A stretch of DNA of 56,495 nt from Planctomycetaceae bacterium (lineage in GTDB: Bacteria; Planctomycetota; Planctomycetia; Planctomycetales; Planctomycetaceae), in NCBI GenBank assembly GCA_020850695.1, contig JADZEF010000232.1, positions 1 through 56,495 on the forward strand, in the 5' to 3' direction. The position numbers and the translations under genes are program-made. The notes beneath the pieces are model-generated. The model was not told the origin of the DNA and ran no database searches. It worked only from the letters and a program-made list of their open reading frames with translations. Of the stretch, positions 36,665-46,008 are shown one piece after another. The stretch's first letter is position 1, and each line of letters starts with the position of its first letter.

Positions 36665-37684
36665 CTAGAATCCACGTGCGGCGCGGATGTCGGAAAAGTC
36701 GCGGAGGCGATAGTCGATGCCGACGTAGTCGAGTATGCGGCAGAGCGAGCGGACCGCCACGCCGGTTCCATCAGGACCGCTGAAGCCACCGAACTGCCCG
36801 CCCCCCTTGAGGTGCGGTTCGACTTCCAGGAACACGCCGGGAGCCCCCAGCGCCTTCATCCGCTTTTCGATCGCGGGGAGATGCTCGCGAAGGTCGCGAA
36901 GGATGCTCTCGTGGCCCGCCCCGCCGTCTTCGGCCGGGACGAAGTTCTTCAGGCGCTCTTCGTCGACGTGGCCGGTCCACGTGAGCGTCGGATCGACCAG
37001 GTAGTCCTTGATGTGCAGCCAGCCGAGATGCGGCCGCATCGCCGCATACTCTTCGAACACCGTCAGGCGGTTCTTGTTCTGGCACGCGATGTTGCCGCCG
37101 TCGAAGATCAGCACGAGGTTCGGCCGGTTGGCCTTCGTCGCCAGTTCGGCATTCAGCTGGCCGGTTTCGCCGACGAGGTTCGGTTCGATCTCAAGCCCGT
37201 AGATCAGCCCCTGCTTGGCGCACAGGTCGGACAGCTGGCCGATCTGGTCGACCGCCTGCGGGATGTGCTTCTTCACATCCTCGCCGCGGGGCGGATAGAA
37301 CGAGAATCCGCGGATCAGCTTCGTCTCCAACTCGACGGCGGCCCGGATGGTCGGCTCGACCACGTCCTTGATGTACTGGGCGAACGGGACGAACTTGTTA
37401 TGCGTGCCGTCGTCGACGTCGCACAGCTTCACCTTGCCGATGCGCGAGCCGATGCTGGTGACCGACATGCCGTATTCGGCATGCAGTTTCTTCAGCGCCG
37501 CCAGTTCTTCCGCGTTCAGCTCCGTGACGTGTTTCACCTGCCCCTGGCCCGCGACGTCGATAAACCGCGGGCTGTAGTACCGCAGTCCGATGGCCGCCAG
37601 CGCGGAAAACTGCTCGACGGCCGACTTGCGATTGGCCGCTTCATCGGCGAAGGCGGAGAGAATGACGGAAGGGTTGGCGGGCAT
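36665..37684 (-). CDS. Sugar phosphate isomerase/epimerase-like TIM-barrel protein
   Basis: A 339-residue protein of the xylose-isomerase-like (AP endonuclease 2) TIM-barrel superfamily. Signs are the N-terminal ILSAFADEA, the ...[11 protein letters not shown] strand, [41 protein letters not shown] and [12 protein letters not shown], where Glu, Asp and His residues would hold a metal. Planctomycetes encode many such proteins, thought to isomerise or epimerise sugars or sugar acids. No signal peptide is present. The start at ATG 37684 follows GAGG by 9 nt. The substrate is unknown and no sugar-utilisation genes are adjacent. Confidence 0.9.
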   Translation of the reverse strand: MPANPSVILSAFADEAANRKSAVEQFSALAAIGLRYYSPRFIDVAGQGQVKHVTELNAEELAALKKLHAEYGMSVTSIGSRIGKVKLCDVDDGTHNKFVPFAQYIKDVVEPTIRAAVELETKLIRGFSFYPPRGEDVKKHIPQAVDQIGQLSDLCAKQGLIYGLEIEPNLVGETGQLNAELATKANRPNLVLIFDGGNIACQNKNRLTVFEEYAAMRPHLGWLHIKDYLVDPTLTWTGHVDEERLKNFVPAEDGGAGHESILRDLREHLPAIEKRMKALGAPGVFLEVEPHLKGGGQFGGFSGPDGTGVAVRSLCRILDYVGIDYRLRDFSDIRAARGF

Positions 37685-37963
37685 CGAGCGGAGCCTCGGG
37701 AATGGACCTGGTCACGTCGTTGAAGATGGCACGCATTCTGAAAAGGGGGCGCGTCCGAATCAAGCGACCGGATTGAACGCGGGACGGCCGGATGCGAATT
37801 CCGAAGAAAGATGAAGGGCAGTGCGAAGCCGAAGGCGCCGATGTTGTCAACCCTCGATCGTGTTGACCCTTCAATCCGTGCGGGATATCTTGGTTCCGAT
37901 ACGGAACATGGCGTCACTGCGTCGAGCGTCGCTTCGCAGGCTTGTCGAACGACCAATTTCACG

Positions 37964-39199
37964 ATGGAAGTAATGGAGCACGACTCGAAGGAACCTGTTG
38001 CCCCGCCTCCCGCTCGCTTTGAAGATCTCGGTCTCAGCGATGACATGCTGGATATCCTGGAGGACGTGGGGTACGAATCGCCCAGCCCGATTCAGGCTTC
38101 GTTCATTCCTCTCGCGCTGAGCGGAGTCGACTGCACGGGACAGGCCCGCACCGGCACCGGCAAGACGGCCGCGTTCGCCATTCCCATCCTGGAAACGATC
38201 GACCCGGAGAGCGATGTCACACAGGCTCTCGTGCTGTGCCCCACTCGCGAACTGAGCGAGCAGGTGGCGAACGAGATCATGAAGCTTCGCGGCAACCGCG
38301 ACGTCCGGTGTGCGGTGCTGGTCGGCGGACGGCCGATCAACAAGCAGCTCAATGAACTGCGGCAGGGCGTCATTGTCGCGATCGGCACCCCGGGCCGCGT
38401 GATCGATCTGCTGACGCGGCGGGCGCTCGATCTGTCGAAGCTGAAGATGGTCGTCCTGGATGAAGCCGACCGCATGCTCGACATCGGGTTCCGGCCCGAT
38501 ATCGAGAAGATCCTCAAGCGGTGTCCCGAGTCACGGCAGACGCTGCTGCTGACGGCCACTCTTCCCCCGCCGGTGGAACGCCTGGCCCGCCGTTATATGC
38601 GGGACCCACAGGGGGTCGATCTCTCGAAGGACGCGGTGGTCGTCCAGACGATCGACCAGTACTTCTGCACCGTCGACGAGGACCGCAAGTTTGGGCTGCT
38701 CGTGCGGCTGCTCGCCCGCGAACGCCCGCAGCAGGCCCTCATCTTCACACGCACCAAGCGCGGAGCCGACCGGCTGTTCAACAAGTTCTACGGACGCCTG
38801 CCCAACGTCGAGGCGATCCACGGCGACCTGCCGCAGAAGCAGCGCGATCGCGTGATGCAGAGTTTCCGCGACGGGAAGATCCGCATGCTCATCGCGACGG
38901 ATGTCGTCGGGCGCGGCATCGACGTCAGCGGCATCTCCCACATCATCAATTACGACGTCCCCGAGTCGTGCGACGACTACGTTCACCGCATCGGCCGCAC
39001 GGGGCGGTTGTCGTCCGACGAGCCGGGCCGTGCCTTCACGTTCGTCACTCGCCAGCAGGGGAAAGAGCTGACGAACATCGAAATGCGGATCAACAAGCTC
39101 CTTGAGAGTTTTCACATCGACGGCTACGAGCCATGCCGAGACGACCGTCGGCGGAACGGCCGCGCGGCGAGCGAGGGAAGCGACATTGCTTCCGCCTGA
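37964..39199 (+). CDS. DEAD-box ATP-dependent RNA helicase
   Basis: From ATG 37964 the protein has 411 residues; ATG 37973 is equally possible, while the longer ORF start adds an unlikely leader. The Q motif ([18 protein letters not shown]...SPIQ), motif I ARTGTGKT, motif Ia PTREL, GTPGR, motif [12 protein letters not shown], motif III TAT (commonly SAT), [15 protein letters not shown] and motif [10 protein letters not shown] are all present. It unwinds RNA duplexes and is likely to act in RNA decay, ribosome assembly or cold adaptation. The C-terminus lacks the long basic tail of RhlE or CsdA; only a short charged tail remains. It is monocistronic as far as visible. Confidence 0.94.
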   Translation: MEVMEHDSKEPVAPPPARFEDLGLSDDMLDILEDVGYESPSPIQASFIPLALSGVDCTGQARTGTGKTAAFAIPILETIDPESDVTQALVLCPTRELSEQVANEIMKLRGNRDVRCAVLVGGRPINKQLNELRQGVIVAIGTPGRVIDLLTRRALDLSKLKMVVLDEADRMLDIGFRPDIEKILKRCPESRQTLLLTATLPPPVERLARRYMRDPQGVDLSKDAVVVQTIDQYFCTVDEDRKFGLLVRLLARERPQQALIFTRTKRGADRLFNKFYGRLPNVEAIHGDLPQKQRDRVMQSFRDGKIRMLIATDVVGRGIDVSGISHIINYDVPESCDDYVHRIGRTGRLSSDEPGRAFTFVTRQQGKELTNIEMRINKLLESFHIDGYEPCRDDRRRNGRAASEGSDIASA

Positions 39200-39380
39200 C
39201 GATGGGCGGATGGGATTCCTGATCAACAAGAGGAGCGGGACGCCGTGCCGGGGCACAACATTTGCTCGGCCGTCGATTGCCGTCAGGATTCGCCGTCCCT
39301 TGGCTGAAAGCTCCACTTTTCTCCTTCGTTCCGGAGTATGATTCTGGCAGCGGAGGAAACGGCACGGTCAGGAGTCGATC

Positions 39381-39941
39381 ATGCCTTCCCCATCCACTTC
39401 TTCGACGCGGCCCCCTTCCATGCCCCAGTTGCTCCCCAGTGCGCGAGTCGTTGGCGGAATTGCGGTCGTTGCGGCGGCCGTCGGACTTTATCTCGGCACG
39501 AAACTGCCGGGGTTCGGCCTTGGAGGAGGCAAGGGAACTGGTTCCGGTTCTCCGGAGGACCTGGTTGTCTCCACGGAGAAAACGACCGGCAAGCGGACGG
39601 TGCGGGAGGCTTCTCCGCCCACCATTCCTGAAAACAAGCCGAGTCCGGCGGGCGAGACCAAACCGAAGTCTCTGGCAGCCGTCACCTCGCTGGATGTGGT
39701 CATCGATGGCGACGGGTATCAGCTGCGGAAGGGGCCATCCGAAAGCGATACAAAGGATGCGTCGCTGGACGAAATTCTGGGTCTCGTCCGGAATTTCCCG
39801 CCCGATAAGGAAGGGGTGCGCGTGCGCGTATTCCGCAAGGGGACGGCCCTTCCGTCAGCGGAAAACCGGCTTCAGGCCGCCCTCAAGGACGCCGGCGTGC
39901 CGAGCAGTGAAGTGCTGGTCGTGAAAGAACTGATCGACTAG
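39381..39941 (+). CDS. Membrane-anchored protein of unknown function
   Basis: A 186-residue protein with CAGGAG 6 nt before ATG 39381. One transmembrane helix (residues ~22-42) is followed by a Gly/Ser-rich and Lys/Pro-rich linker (~43-95) and a small C-terminal domain (~100-186) with VVIDGDGYQLR, a helix DEILGLV, VRVRVFRKG, and NRLQAALKDAGV. The strand-helix order of this domain is reminiscent of the periplasmic domain of ExbD/TolR proteins, but the N-terminus lacks their conserved TM aspartate context and no ExbB gene is nearby. The topology would place the small domain in the periplasm. Function unknown. Confidence 0.7.
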   Translation: MPSPSTSSTRPPSMPQLLPSARVVGGIAVVAAAVGLYLGTKLPGFGLGGGKGTGSGSPEDLVVSTEKTTGKRTVREASPPTIPENKPSPAGETKPKSLAAVTSLDVVIDGDGYQLRKGPSESDTKDASLDEILGLVRNFPPDKEGVRVRVFRKGTALPSAENRLQAALKDAGVPSSEVLVVKELID

Positions 39942-39981
39942 ACGATGGCGAAGACGCGGGTGCCACGTTCCGACGGCGGGA

Positions 39982-41241
39982 TTAGGAAAACCGCAGGATT
40001 GATGCGGGGTCTTCCAGCCCACGGCACACCTCCTCAAGAAAGCGAGCGGCCGGCGCGCCGTCGATGCGGCAGTGGTCGAACGTCAGGCTGAGCGTCATCG
40101 TGTCGCGCGGAACGATGCGATCATCCGGCATGACGATGGGGATGCGTCGGATGGCCCCCAGTCCGAGGATCGCCGCTTCGGGATCGTTGATGATCGGAGT
40201 AAATGCGTCGACGCCATCGGCGCCGAGACTGGTGACCGTAAAGACGCTCCCCTGCATGTCGGCCGCCCCGAGGCTTCCGCTTCGCGCCTTGTCGATCAAC
40301 GCGCGCGACTGCGCAGCGAGATCCTTGATTGCCAGGGTGCCGGCGTGGCGCAGGACCGGAACCAGCAGACCTTCTTCCGTGTGAACGGCGATGCCGATGT
40401 GGATGGCGTCTTCGTGTGGCAGAATGATGCTCTCGCGTGCGGCATCCCAGCACCCGGCGAGCACCCGGTGCCGTACAAGGACGCGCGCCACCATCGCGGC
40501 CGTGAGATCGGTGTAAGACGCGATCTGCCCCGGGGTGTTGGACGCTTTCATCTCCAGGCGGAGACGGACCAGCTCGGTGGCATCGACCGATCGGGTCAGC
40601 GTGACGGGGGCGTTGCGCTGCTGGCTTTTCAGCATCCGCTCGGCGATGGCCCGACGCCGCGGCGACATGCGGACTCGCGTGCCGACGCGTTCAAACTCCG
40701 CGGCGACGGCCGCGGCTCCTCCGGCCGCGGCCGCGCGGACATCCGACTCGCGAATGCGACCACCGCGTCCCGTCCCCCGCAGCGATTTCCAGTCGACGCC
40801 GAGTTCGGCCGCCACCCGGCGGGCTCGGGGCGTCGAGAGCTGTCGGCCCGGTTGTGTTCCGTTCCTCGGCGGCCCCGTTGCGACGCCGCCGGAATCGTGG
40901 GAACGCGTCATTACCGCCGGTGAGTCCGCAAGAGCCTCCGTTGTCCCACTCGTTCGTCCCGCGGGCGCGGCCCTCTGCTCCCACGGCAACACTTCGCCCG
41001 GTGCAGCAAGACAACCCAGCACGGCTCCGACAGCAACCGTCATCCCCGATTCAGGGCACTGCGGCGAGATGCGCAGCGTCCCCGCATCGATGGACTCAAC
41101 CTCCTGCAAAGCCTTCTCTCCCTCCAACTCATAGAGAGGCTCGCCGGGACGGACTTCTTCACCTTCATTCTTGAGCCAGCGAATGAAAGTTCCTTCTTCC
41201 ATCGACCAGCCGAGCCGTGGCACGCGGATTTCGTGCGGCAT
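39982..41241 (-). CDS. 2-oxoacid dehydrogenase E2, dihydrolipoamide acyltransferase
   Basis: A 419-residue E2 subunit. One lipoyl domain at residues ~1-80 carries the likely lipoylated Lys43 in LEGEKALQEVES. A Pro/Ser/Thr-rich linker leads to the E1/E3-binding domain (~133-168, PRARRVAAELGVDWKSLRGTG). The catalytic acyltransferase domain follows, with the active-site HCRIDGAPAA (His390, Asp394). It transfers an acyl group from lipoyl to CoA. GAGGAA inside the end of the E1 gene serves as its ribosome site, and only one base separates the E1 stop from its ATG, so translation is coupled. No E3 gene lies in this operon. The acyl specificity cannot be read. Confidence 0.93.
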   Translation of the reverse strand: MPHEIRVPRLGWSMEEGTFIRWLKNEGEEVRPGEPLYELEGEKALQEVESIDAGTLRISPQCPESGMTVAVGAVLGCLAAPGEVLPWEQRAAPAGRTSGTTEALADSPAVMTRSHDSGGVATGPPRNGTQPGRQLSTPRARRVAAELGVDWKSLRGTGRGGRIRESDVRAAAAGGAAAVAAEFERVGTRVRMSPRRRAIAERMLKSQQRNAPVTLTRSVDATELVRLRLEMKASNTPGQIASYTDLTAAMVARVLVRHRVLAGCWDAARESIILPHEDAIHIGIAVHTEEGLLVPVLRHAGTLAIKDLAAQSRALIDKARSGSLGAADMQGSVFTVTSLGADGVDAFTPIINDPEAAILGLGAIRRIPIVMPDDRIVPRDTMTLSLTFDHCRIDGAPAARFLEEVCRGLEDPASILRFS

Positions 41242-41242
41242 G

Positions 41243-43246
41243 TTATTCCTCCCTCAGCTGACGGATGGCGGCGGCGATCTGATCCGTCGAAGGGACCATC
41301 GCCGCTTCGAGCGGAGGACTGTAAGGGGTCGGAGCGAATGTTCCCGTTAATCGCCGGATGGGAGCGTCGAGGTCGTTGAACCCGGCGTCGGCGACGCGGG
41401 CGGCGATTTCGCCCGAGAACCCGCACGAGGCAGGAGCTTCATCGACAACCAGCAATCGCCCTGTCTTCTGGACAGATTGAAGGATCAACTCGACATCGAG
41501 CGGGACGACGGTTCGCGGGTCGATCAGTTCTACCAAGATCCCCTCACGTTCGAGCGTGTCGCAGACGGCCATCACCTGGTGCACCATGCGGGCAAGAGCC
41601 ACGACGGTCACGTCGCGCCCCTCCCGCACCACCCGTCCTTTGCCGAATTCGATTTCGTAGTCTCCTTCGGGAACCGGCCCTTTCACGCCGAGGATCTCGC
41701 GATGTTCGAGGAACATGACGGGATCGTCGCAGCGGAGGGCGTGCTTCATGAGCCCTTTCGCATCGGCCGGCGATGACGGAACGACGACGCGAAGTCCCGG
41801 CACCTGGGCGTACATCCCGTAGTAGTTGCCCGAGTGGTGCGTGGCGGCCGAGTGACCGATTCCGATGCAACCGCGAAGCAGGATCGGCATCTTGAGCCGC
41901 CCGCTCGACATGTATTGCATCTTGGCGATCTGGTTGACGATCTCGCCCACCGCGTCGAGGACGAAGTCGGCGAACATGAAGTCGACGATGGGCCGCGTCC
42001 CGGTCATCGCCGCCCCGCACGCCAGTCCCACAAACCCGCGCTCGCTGATCGGCGTGTCGCACAAGCGAGTCTGTCCGAATCGGTCGAACAGCCCGGTGGT
42101 GGTTGCGAAGTTGCCGCCGCGCTTTCCGATACCCTCGCCCATCACGAAAATGCGGTCGTTGGCGGCCATTTCTTCGGAGAGGGCTTCGAGCGTCGCCTGC
42201 GTCATGGTGAGTGTGCGAGGCGAGGATGGCGCGTTGGATGGGGCCGCCGCAGGAGTTCGCGTCGGGACGGCGTAGACGTGCATTGTCGCAGTCGATGCTT
42301 CCGGCCAGGGACTCGCTTCCGCGAAGGCTCGCGACTCGGCCACGAGTTGTGTGACTTCCTCGTCGATTTGTCGCAGGCGATTCTCCGAGATATCGAACTC
42401 GTCGATCAGCCGCTTTCGGAAGGCGGCGATTGGACAGCGGCGTTTCCACGCTTCGACGTCGTCGCGCGTGCGGTAGGTGAAGTCGCCCATTCCTTCCGCA
42501 TGGGCACGCGTCCGATACGTCTTGCATTCGATCAGCGTCGGACCGCCGCCGCTCCGCGCCCGCTGCACCGCCACCTCCGCGGCCGCCGCAACGGCCAACA
42601 CATCGTTGCCGTCCACTTCAACGCCCGGCATACCGTAGTTGGCCGCCCGCCGCCCAACATCCGGAATGCCGCTGGCATACTCAAAGGGCACTTCGGTCGC
42701 GAACTGGTTGTTCTCGCAGATGAACAGTGCCGGCAGTTTCCAGATGGAGGCCATGTTGAGCCCTTCGTGGAAGGCTCCGTTGTTGACGGCCCCATCCCCG
42801 AAGAACGCCACCCCAACGCGGCCGTTCTGCAGCAGCTTCGAGCTGTACCCGCCGCCGCACGCCTGCAGGATGCACGGGCCGACGATGCCGCTCGTCCCCA
42901 TCATCCCGATCTCTGGTGAGAAGAGATGCATGCTGCCGCCGCGGCCTCGCGAGCACCCCGTCGACCGGCCGAAAAGTTCGGCCATCAGCTCCCGCGGCGG
43001 CATTCCCTTGGCCAGAGCATGACCATGCCCGCGGTGCGTGCTGAAGAGGGAATCGTCATTGGTGAGGTGAGAGCAGACGCCGGTGGCGATCGCCTCTTGC
43101 CCGACATAAGTATGGCACGCCCCAAGGACGAGCCCGCGCTGATGACACCGCGCGAGTTCTTCCTCGGTTTGACGGATAACCGTCATCGTGCGGTAGAGGG
43201 AGAGCAATTGGTCGTGGGTCATAGGTTGTGTAGTCGATTGGCTCAT
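41243..43246 (-). CDS. Fused E1 alpha-beta 2-oxoacid dehydrogenase
   Basis: A 667-residue single-chain E1. Residues ~1-320 are the alpha-type part, with the phosphate-binding HRGHGHALAKG, GRGGSMHLFS and the thiamine diphosphate motif GDG (150-152) to NN (179-180). Residues ~343-667 are the beta-type part with E-MAANDRIFVMGEGIG, SERGFVGLACGAAM, RGCIGIGHSAATHHSG and the C-terminal LIDPRTVVPLD. In many bacteria these parts are separate alpha and beta genes, as in pyruvate, branched-chain or acetoin dehydrogenases; fusion is less common. The ATGA overlap with the upstream SDR and the coupled E2 downstream make one operon. The substrate (pyruvate, acetoin or branched-chain oxoacid) is undecided. 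Confidence 0.93.
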   Translation of the reverse strand: MSQSTTQPMTHDQLLSLYRTMTVIRQTEEELARCHQRGLVLGACHTYVGQEAIATGVCSHLTNDDSLFSTHRGHGHALAKGMPPRELMAELFGRSTGCSRGRGGSMHLFSPEIGMMGTSGIVGPCILQACGGGYSSKLLQNGRVGVAFFGDGAVNNGAFHEGLNMASIWKLPALFICENNQFATEVPFEYASGIPDVGRRAANYGMPGVEVDGNDVLAVAAAAEVAVQRARSGGGPTLIECKTYRTRAHAEGMGDFTYRTRDDVEAWKRRCPIAAFRKRLIDEFDISENRLRQIDEEVTQLVAESRAFAEASPWPEASTATMHVYAVPTRTPAAAPSNAPSSPRTLTMTQATLEALSEEMAANDRIFVMGEGIGKRGGNFATTTGLFDRFGQTRLCDTPISERGFVGLACGAAMTGTRPIVDFMFADFVLDAVGEIVNQIAKMQYMSSGRLKMPILLRGCIGIGHSAATHHSGNYYGMYAQVPGLRVVVPSSPADAKGLMKHALRCDDPVMFLEHREILGVKGPVPEGDYEIEFGKGRVVREGRDVTVVALARMVHQVMAVCDTLEREGILVELIDPRTVVPLDVELILQSVQKTGRLLVVDEAPASCGFSGEIAARVADAGFNDLDAPIRRLTGTFAPTPYSPPLEAAMVPSTDQIAAAIRQLREE

Positions 43247-44040
43247 AGATAACGGCGGGTGCCTCCCGCGTTCATCGCGACGTTTCCGCCATCCATGGGG
43301 ATGATTGCGCCCGTAATCCAGCTTGAAGCATCGGACGCGAGAAATACCGCAAGCCCCTGGATGTCATTCGGCTCGCCCATGCGGCCAGCCGGAATTCCCT
43401 TCAACCACTGGTCTTTCAGCGTTGGATCGGCGTCCATCCGCTTCTGCAGGCTGGGATTCGTGACCTGGGCGGGGAGAATCGAGTTCACGCGCACGCCCGC
43501 GCTGCTCCACTCGGTGCTCAGCTCGCGCGTCATCTGAATGACGGCTCCCATCGCCATGCTGTAGGCGATGTGACCGCGTCCCAAGGCCGATTGACTGGCG
43601 ATCGAACCAATGTTCACGATGCTGCCGCGTCCTTGCTTCAGCATGCGGCGACCCGCTTCCTGGCACATGCAGAAGCGGCCAAGCACCAGGTTCCGCCAGC
43701 ACTGCTCGACATCCGCCAGCGAGATCTCTTCCGGTTTGCCGAGGATCCCTTCCCCCGCCACGTTGGCAAGGAAATCGATCCGGCCAAATTCGCGATCAAT
43801 CCGCTCGAACATCGGGCGGATCTGGTCAGGCTCGGAGACATTGCAACGCACCGGCAGGGCCCGTCGTCCAAGTCCCTTGATCGTCTCGGCGGTTTTCGCG
43901 ATGCCTGCTTCGTTCAGATCGGCCAGGACAAGGTCGGCTCCGAACTCGGCAAGAGCGAGCGCCATGGCCCGCCCCAGCCCCTGGGCGGCTCCGGAGACCA
44001 GTGCGACCCGGCCGGTGAGATTGAACAGATCATGCGACAC
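43243..44040 (-). CDS. Short-chain dehydrogenase/reductase lacking the catalytic Lys
   Basis: A 265-residue SDR with the NAD(P)-binding loop SGAAQGLGRAM, the acidic residue ADLNE after the second strand, an NVAG (canonical NAG), the Ser of NIGSIAS (Ser146), Tyr160 and the terminal GAIIPMDGG. The YxxxK motif is broken: Tyr160 is followed by S-M-A and then Met164 (ATG codon 43549-43551) instead of Lys. Loss of this Lys normally destroys SDR reductase activity. The start is GTG at 44040 with AGGAG 7 nt upstream. It overlaps the E1 gene by ATGA. It may once have reduced an acyloin or oxo-compound related to the E1-E2 substrate; now it may be inactive or regulatory. Confidence 0.9.
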   Translation of the reverse strand: MSHDLFNLTGRVALVSGAAQGLGRAMALALAEFGADLVLADLNEAGIAKTAETIKGLGRRALPVRCNVSEPDQIRPMFERIDREFGRIDFLANVAGEGILGKPEEISLADVEQCWRNLVLGRFCMCQEAGRRMLKQGRGSIVNIGSIASQSALGRGHIAYSMAMGAVIQMTRELSTEWSSAGVRVNSILPAQVTNPSLQKRMDADPTLKDQWLKGIPAGRMGEPNDIQGLAVFLASDASSWITGAIIPMDGGNVAMNAGGTRRYL

Positions 44041-44087
44041 GACGCGTCTCCTGCAACATGTGATCGCGGATGGAGCATCGAAGAGAT

Positions 44088-44181
44088 TGGTCGTTGGTCA
44101 TTGATCGTTGGTCAATTGTCATTGAGAAGAGATCGACATTGTCGGGCTTTTCAATAGCCACTGACCAATGACCAACGACCA
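44088..44181. repeat. 16-bp inverted repeat between transporter and SDR genes
   Basis: TGGTCGTTGGTCATTG at 44088-44103 and its exact complement at 44166-44181 enclose 62 nt that also contain a partial direct copy of the arm (GATCGTTGGTCAA). It occupies most of the 153-nt gap inside the operon. It could be an mRNA hairpin that shapes downstream expression, or an intergenic repeat. Confidence 0.6.
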
Positions 44182-44193
44182 CTGATAATTTCT

Positions 44194-45789
44194 TCATCCG
44201 ATTCCCAGCAGTTCCTGCAACATCGGCCACTGTTTCGTCAGGAAGACCAGTCCTGCCATTCCTAAGTAAAACACTCCACACGCGAAGACTCCGATGCGGT
44301 GATACCACCGCGGTCGCAGTGCCGGCGGAAGCATCGTCGAGTTGATCCAGAGAAGATGAAACGAGGTGAATCCGATGGCCAGATTGTTGAGGTTGGCGAT
44401 CACCAGCGTCATCAGCTTCGGGGTTCCGTACGTGCTGAAGACGTAGGCCGCGACGACCGTCCAGAGGACGTAGATTCCCAGGATCGAGTAGTAGATCCGA
44501 CTGACGGCATTTCCGGCCAGATTGCTGCGGATGCGGCGGCTGCCCGACCAGAGAATGTCGGTCCAGCGGCGGCTGACGTCGTCGACGATCGACATCTGGC
44601 TCGGAAGCATCACCAGCATTCCGACGCAAATGGTGACGATCCACAAGCCCTGGCTGAGCGCTGGAGCGAACTGCGGGGCGTGGCGAATGCCGTCCGCCGT
44701 GATGAGCGCCTGCGACCATTCGAGCCCGGTCCCCTTCAGTTCCGAATACTGGGCGAACTGCATGGAAAGAAGCGCCGGCAGCGCCATCCCCATGAAGCAG
44801 CCCGGCCCCCAGACGCAGAGTTGATCGACCAGGACGTATCGCCACCAGCCTTTCCATCGCCGCATATTTTCGGTCGTCGTCGGGAAGACGGATCCGACGT
44901 GGCTCAGTGTCACGTTGTGACCGCCGATGGCGCTCGGGATCGCGCCGACGATGCTTCCCATACCCCATCCCTTGTCGCGGATGAAGTTGGAATACGTCGC
45001 GTTGGCCAGTCCGCCGCCCCCCGCATATCCGGCGAAAGCGCCGAGAACCGCGATGTTCCCCAAGGCAATCGCGGGCCAATCGCCAGTGCTCCAGAAATGC
45101 TGGAAGACGTTGACCGTCGAGTCGTGGCCGTCAACGACGATCGGAGCGGTGCCGAACTTGAGGAACCCGCTGAAGACGTTCGCCCAACTCGCCGGGCTGA
45201 CACATAAGACGCCGACCAGCAGGCAGAACCCGAGGACGGCGAAGACCTTCGCCGTCATGATCGCCTGAAGCATGTTGTAGACCTTCCCGCCCAGCAGCAC
45301 CGGGAGAGCCACGGCGACGAGAAACACGTAGGCGAGCACCGTGACGAGTCCGCGGTCGGCCTCGACGGGGGGGCGATCGAGCCAGAGTGCCGCGGCCATC
45401 GCCGCTCCGTGCGTGGAGAGCCCCGGGATGATGTAGCCGAAGTTCAGAACGAGGATGACCCCCATCCAGAACCGGGGGCTCGGCCGCGTGCGGAGGAAGC
45501 CGGTGAAGATCGGTTCGCCGCACTAGAGGGCGTATCGCCCGCACTCGAGGTTGTAGAAAACCTGGAGCACGATGGCGATGGTTGCGATCCACATCAGGCC
45601 GCCGCCGTAGCGGGCGGTCACTTCGGGGCCGAGCAGCCACTCGCCGCCGCCGATCTGGATGCCCATCATCACGATGCCCGGACCGAGAAAGCGGGTCCAG
45701 TGCCGCAATCGCAGCGGTTGCGGCTCCGGAAGGTCGGCGACCGACCAGTCAGGAATCGATGAGGACGGGGGGACGGAGGGGCCGGACAT
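44194..45789 (-). pseudogene. Nramp-like metal/solute transporter with internal TAG
   Basis: From ATG 45789 (GAGG 6 nt upstream) the frame encodes a membrane protein of about 531 codons in ten or more hydrophobic segments. It begins with GPGIVMMGIQIGGGEWLLGPE and continues through YIIPGLSTHGAAM, GGHNVTLSHVGSVFP and WRYVLVDQLCVWGPG, an Nramp-like transporter type found in planctomycetes. Codon 89 is TAG (45523-45525), within ...ECGRYAL, stop, CGEPIFTGF..., where Tyr (TAC) would read naturally. The remainder of the frame is uninterrupted, so a single substitution separates it from a full gene. It is first in the operon with the SDR and E1-E2 genes. Either this is a young pseudogene, a readthrough gene or a sequencing error. 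Confidence 0.8.
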
Positions 45790-45886
45790 GGCGGGCCTCG
45801 TCAATTCCTGCGATGGGCTGACTCTCCGGGATGAATGCGAACGCGGGTGTGAGGATAACGGAAGTCGCGCGGGAATGCTGGCGACA

Positions 45887-45994
45887 GCACCCCGGCTGCG
45901 GCTCTGAGCAGCCGGGGTGCCGAAGCAAACCGTGCGAGAACTTGAAAACGCTCTGATTCGGCACCCAGGGTGCCCAAGGCTGCCCCCTGGGTGC
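45887..45994. repeat. Pair of hairpins, left flank of the efflux operon
   Basis: Hairpin A (45887-45920): GCACCCCGGCTGC and its perfect complement around an 8-nt loop. Hairpin B (45961-45994): GCACCCAGGG and its complement. The same two hairpins, in mirrored order and reverse-complement orientation, lie at 50762-50882 beyond the adaptor gene. They lie between the transporter start and the RND pump's stop, where no gene is present. Confidence 0.75.
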
Positions 45995-46008
45995 TGCGCT
46001 GTGCCGTG

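Noticed and set aside
41243..43246. Fusion of E1 alpha and beta as a sequencing artefact
   Set aside because: The frame is continuous across a Pro/Ala/Ser linker, both halves are complete, and fused E1 chains are known. A missing stop is not needed to explain it.
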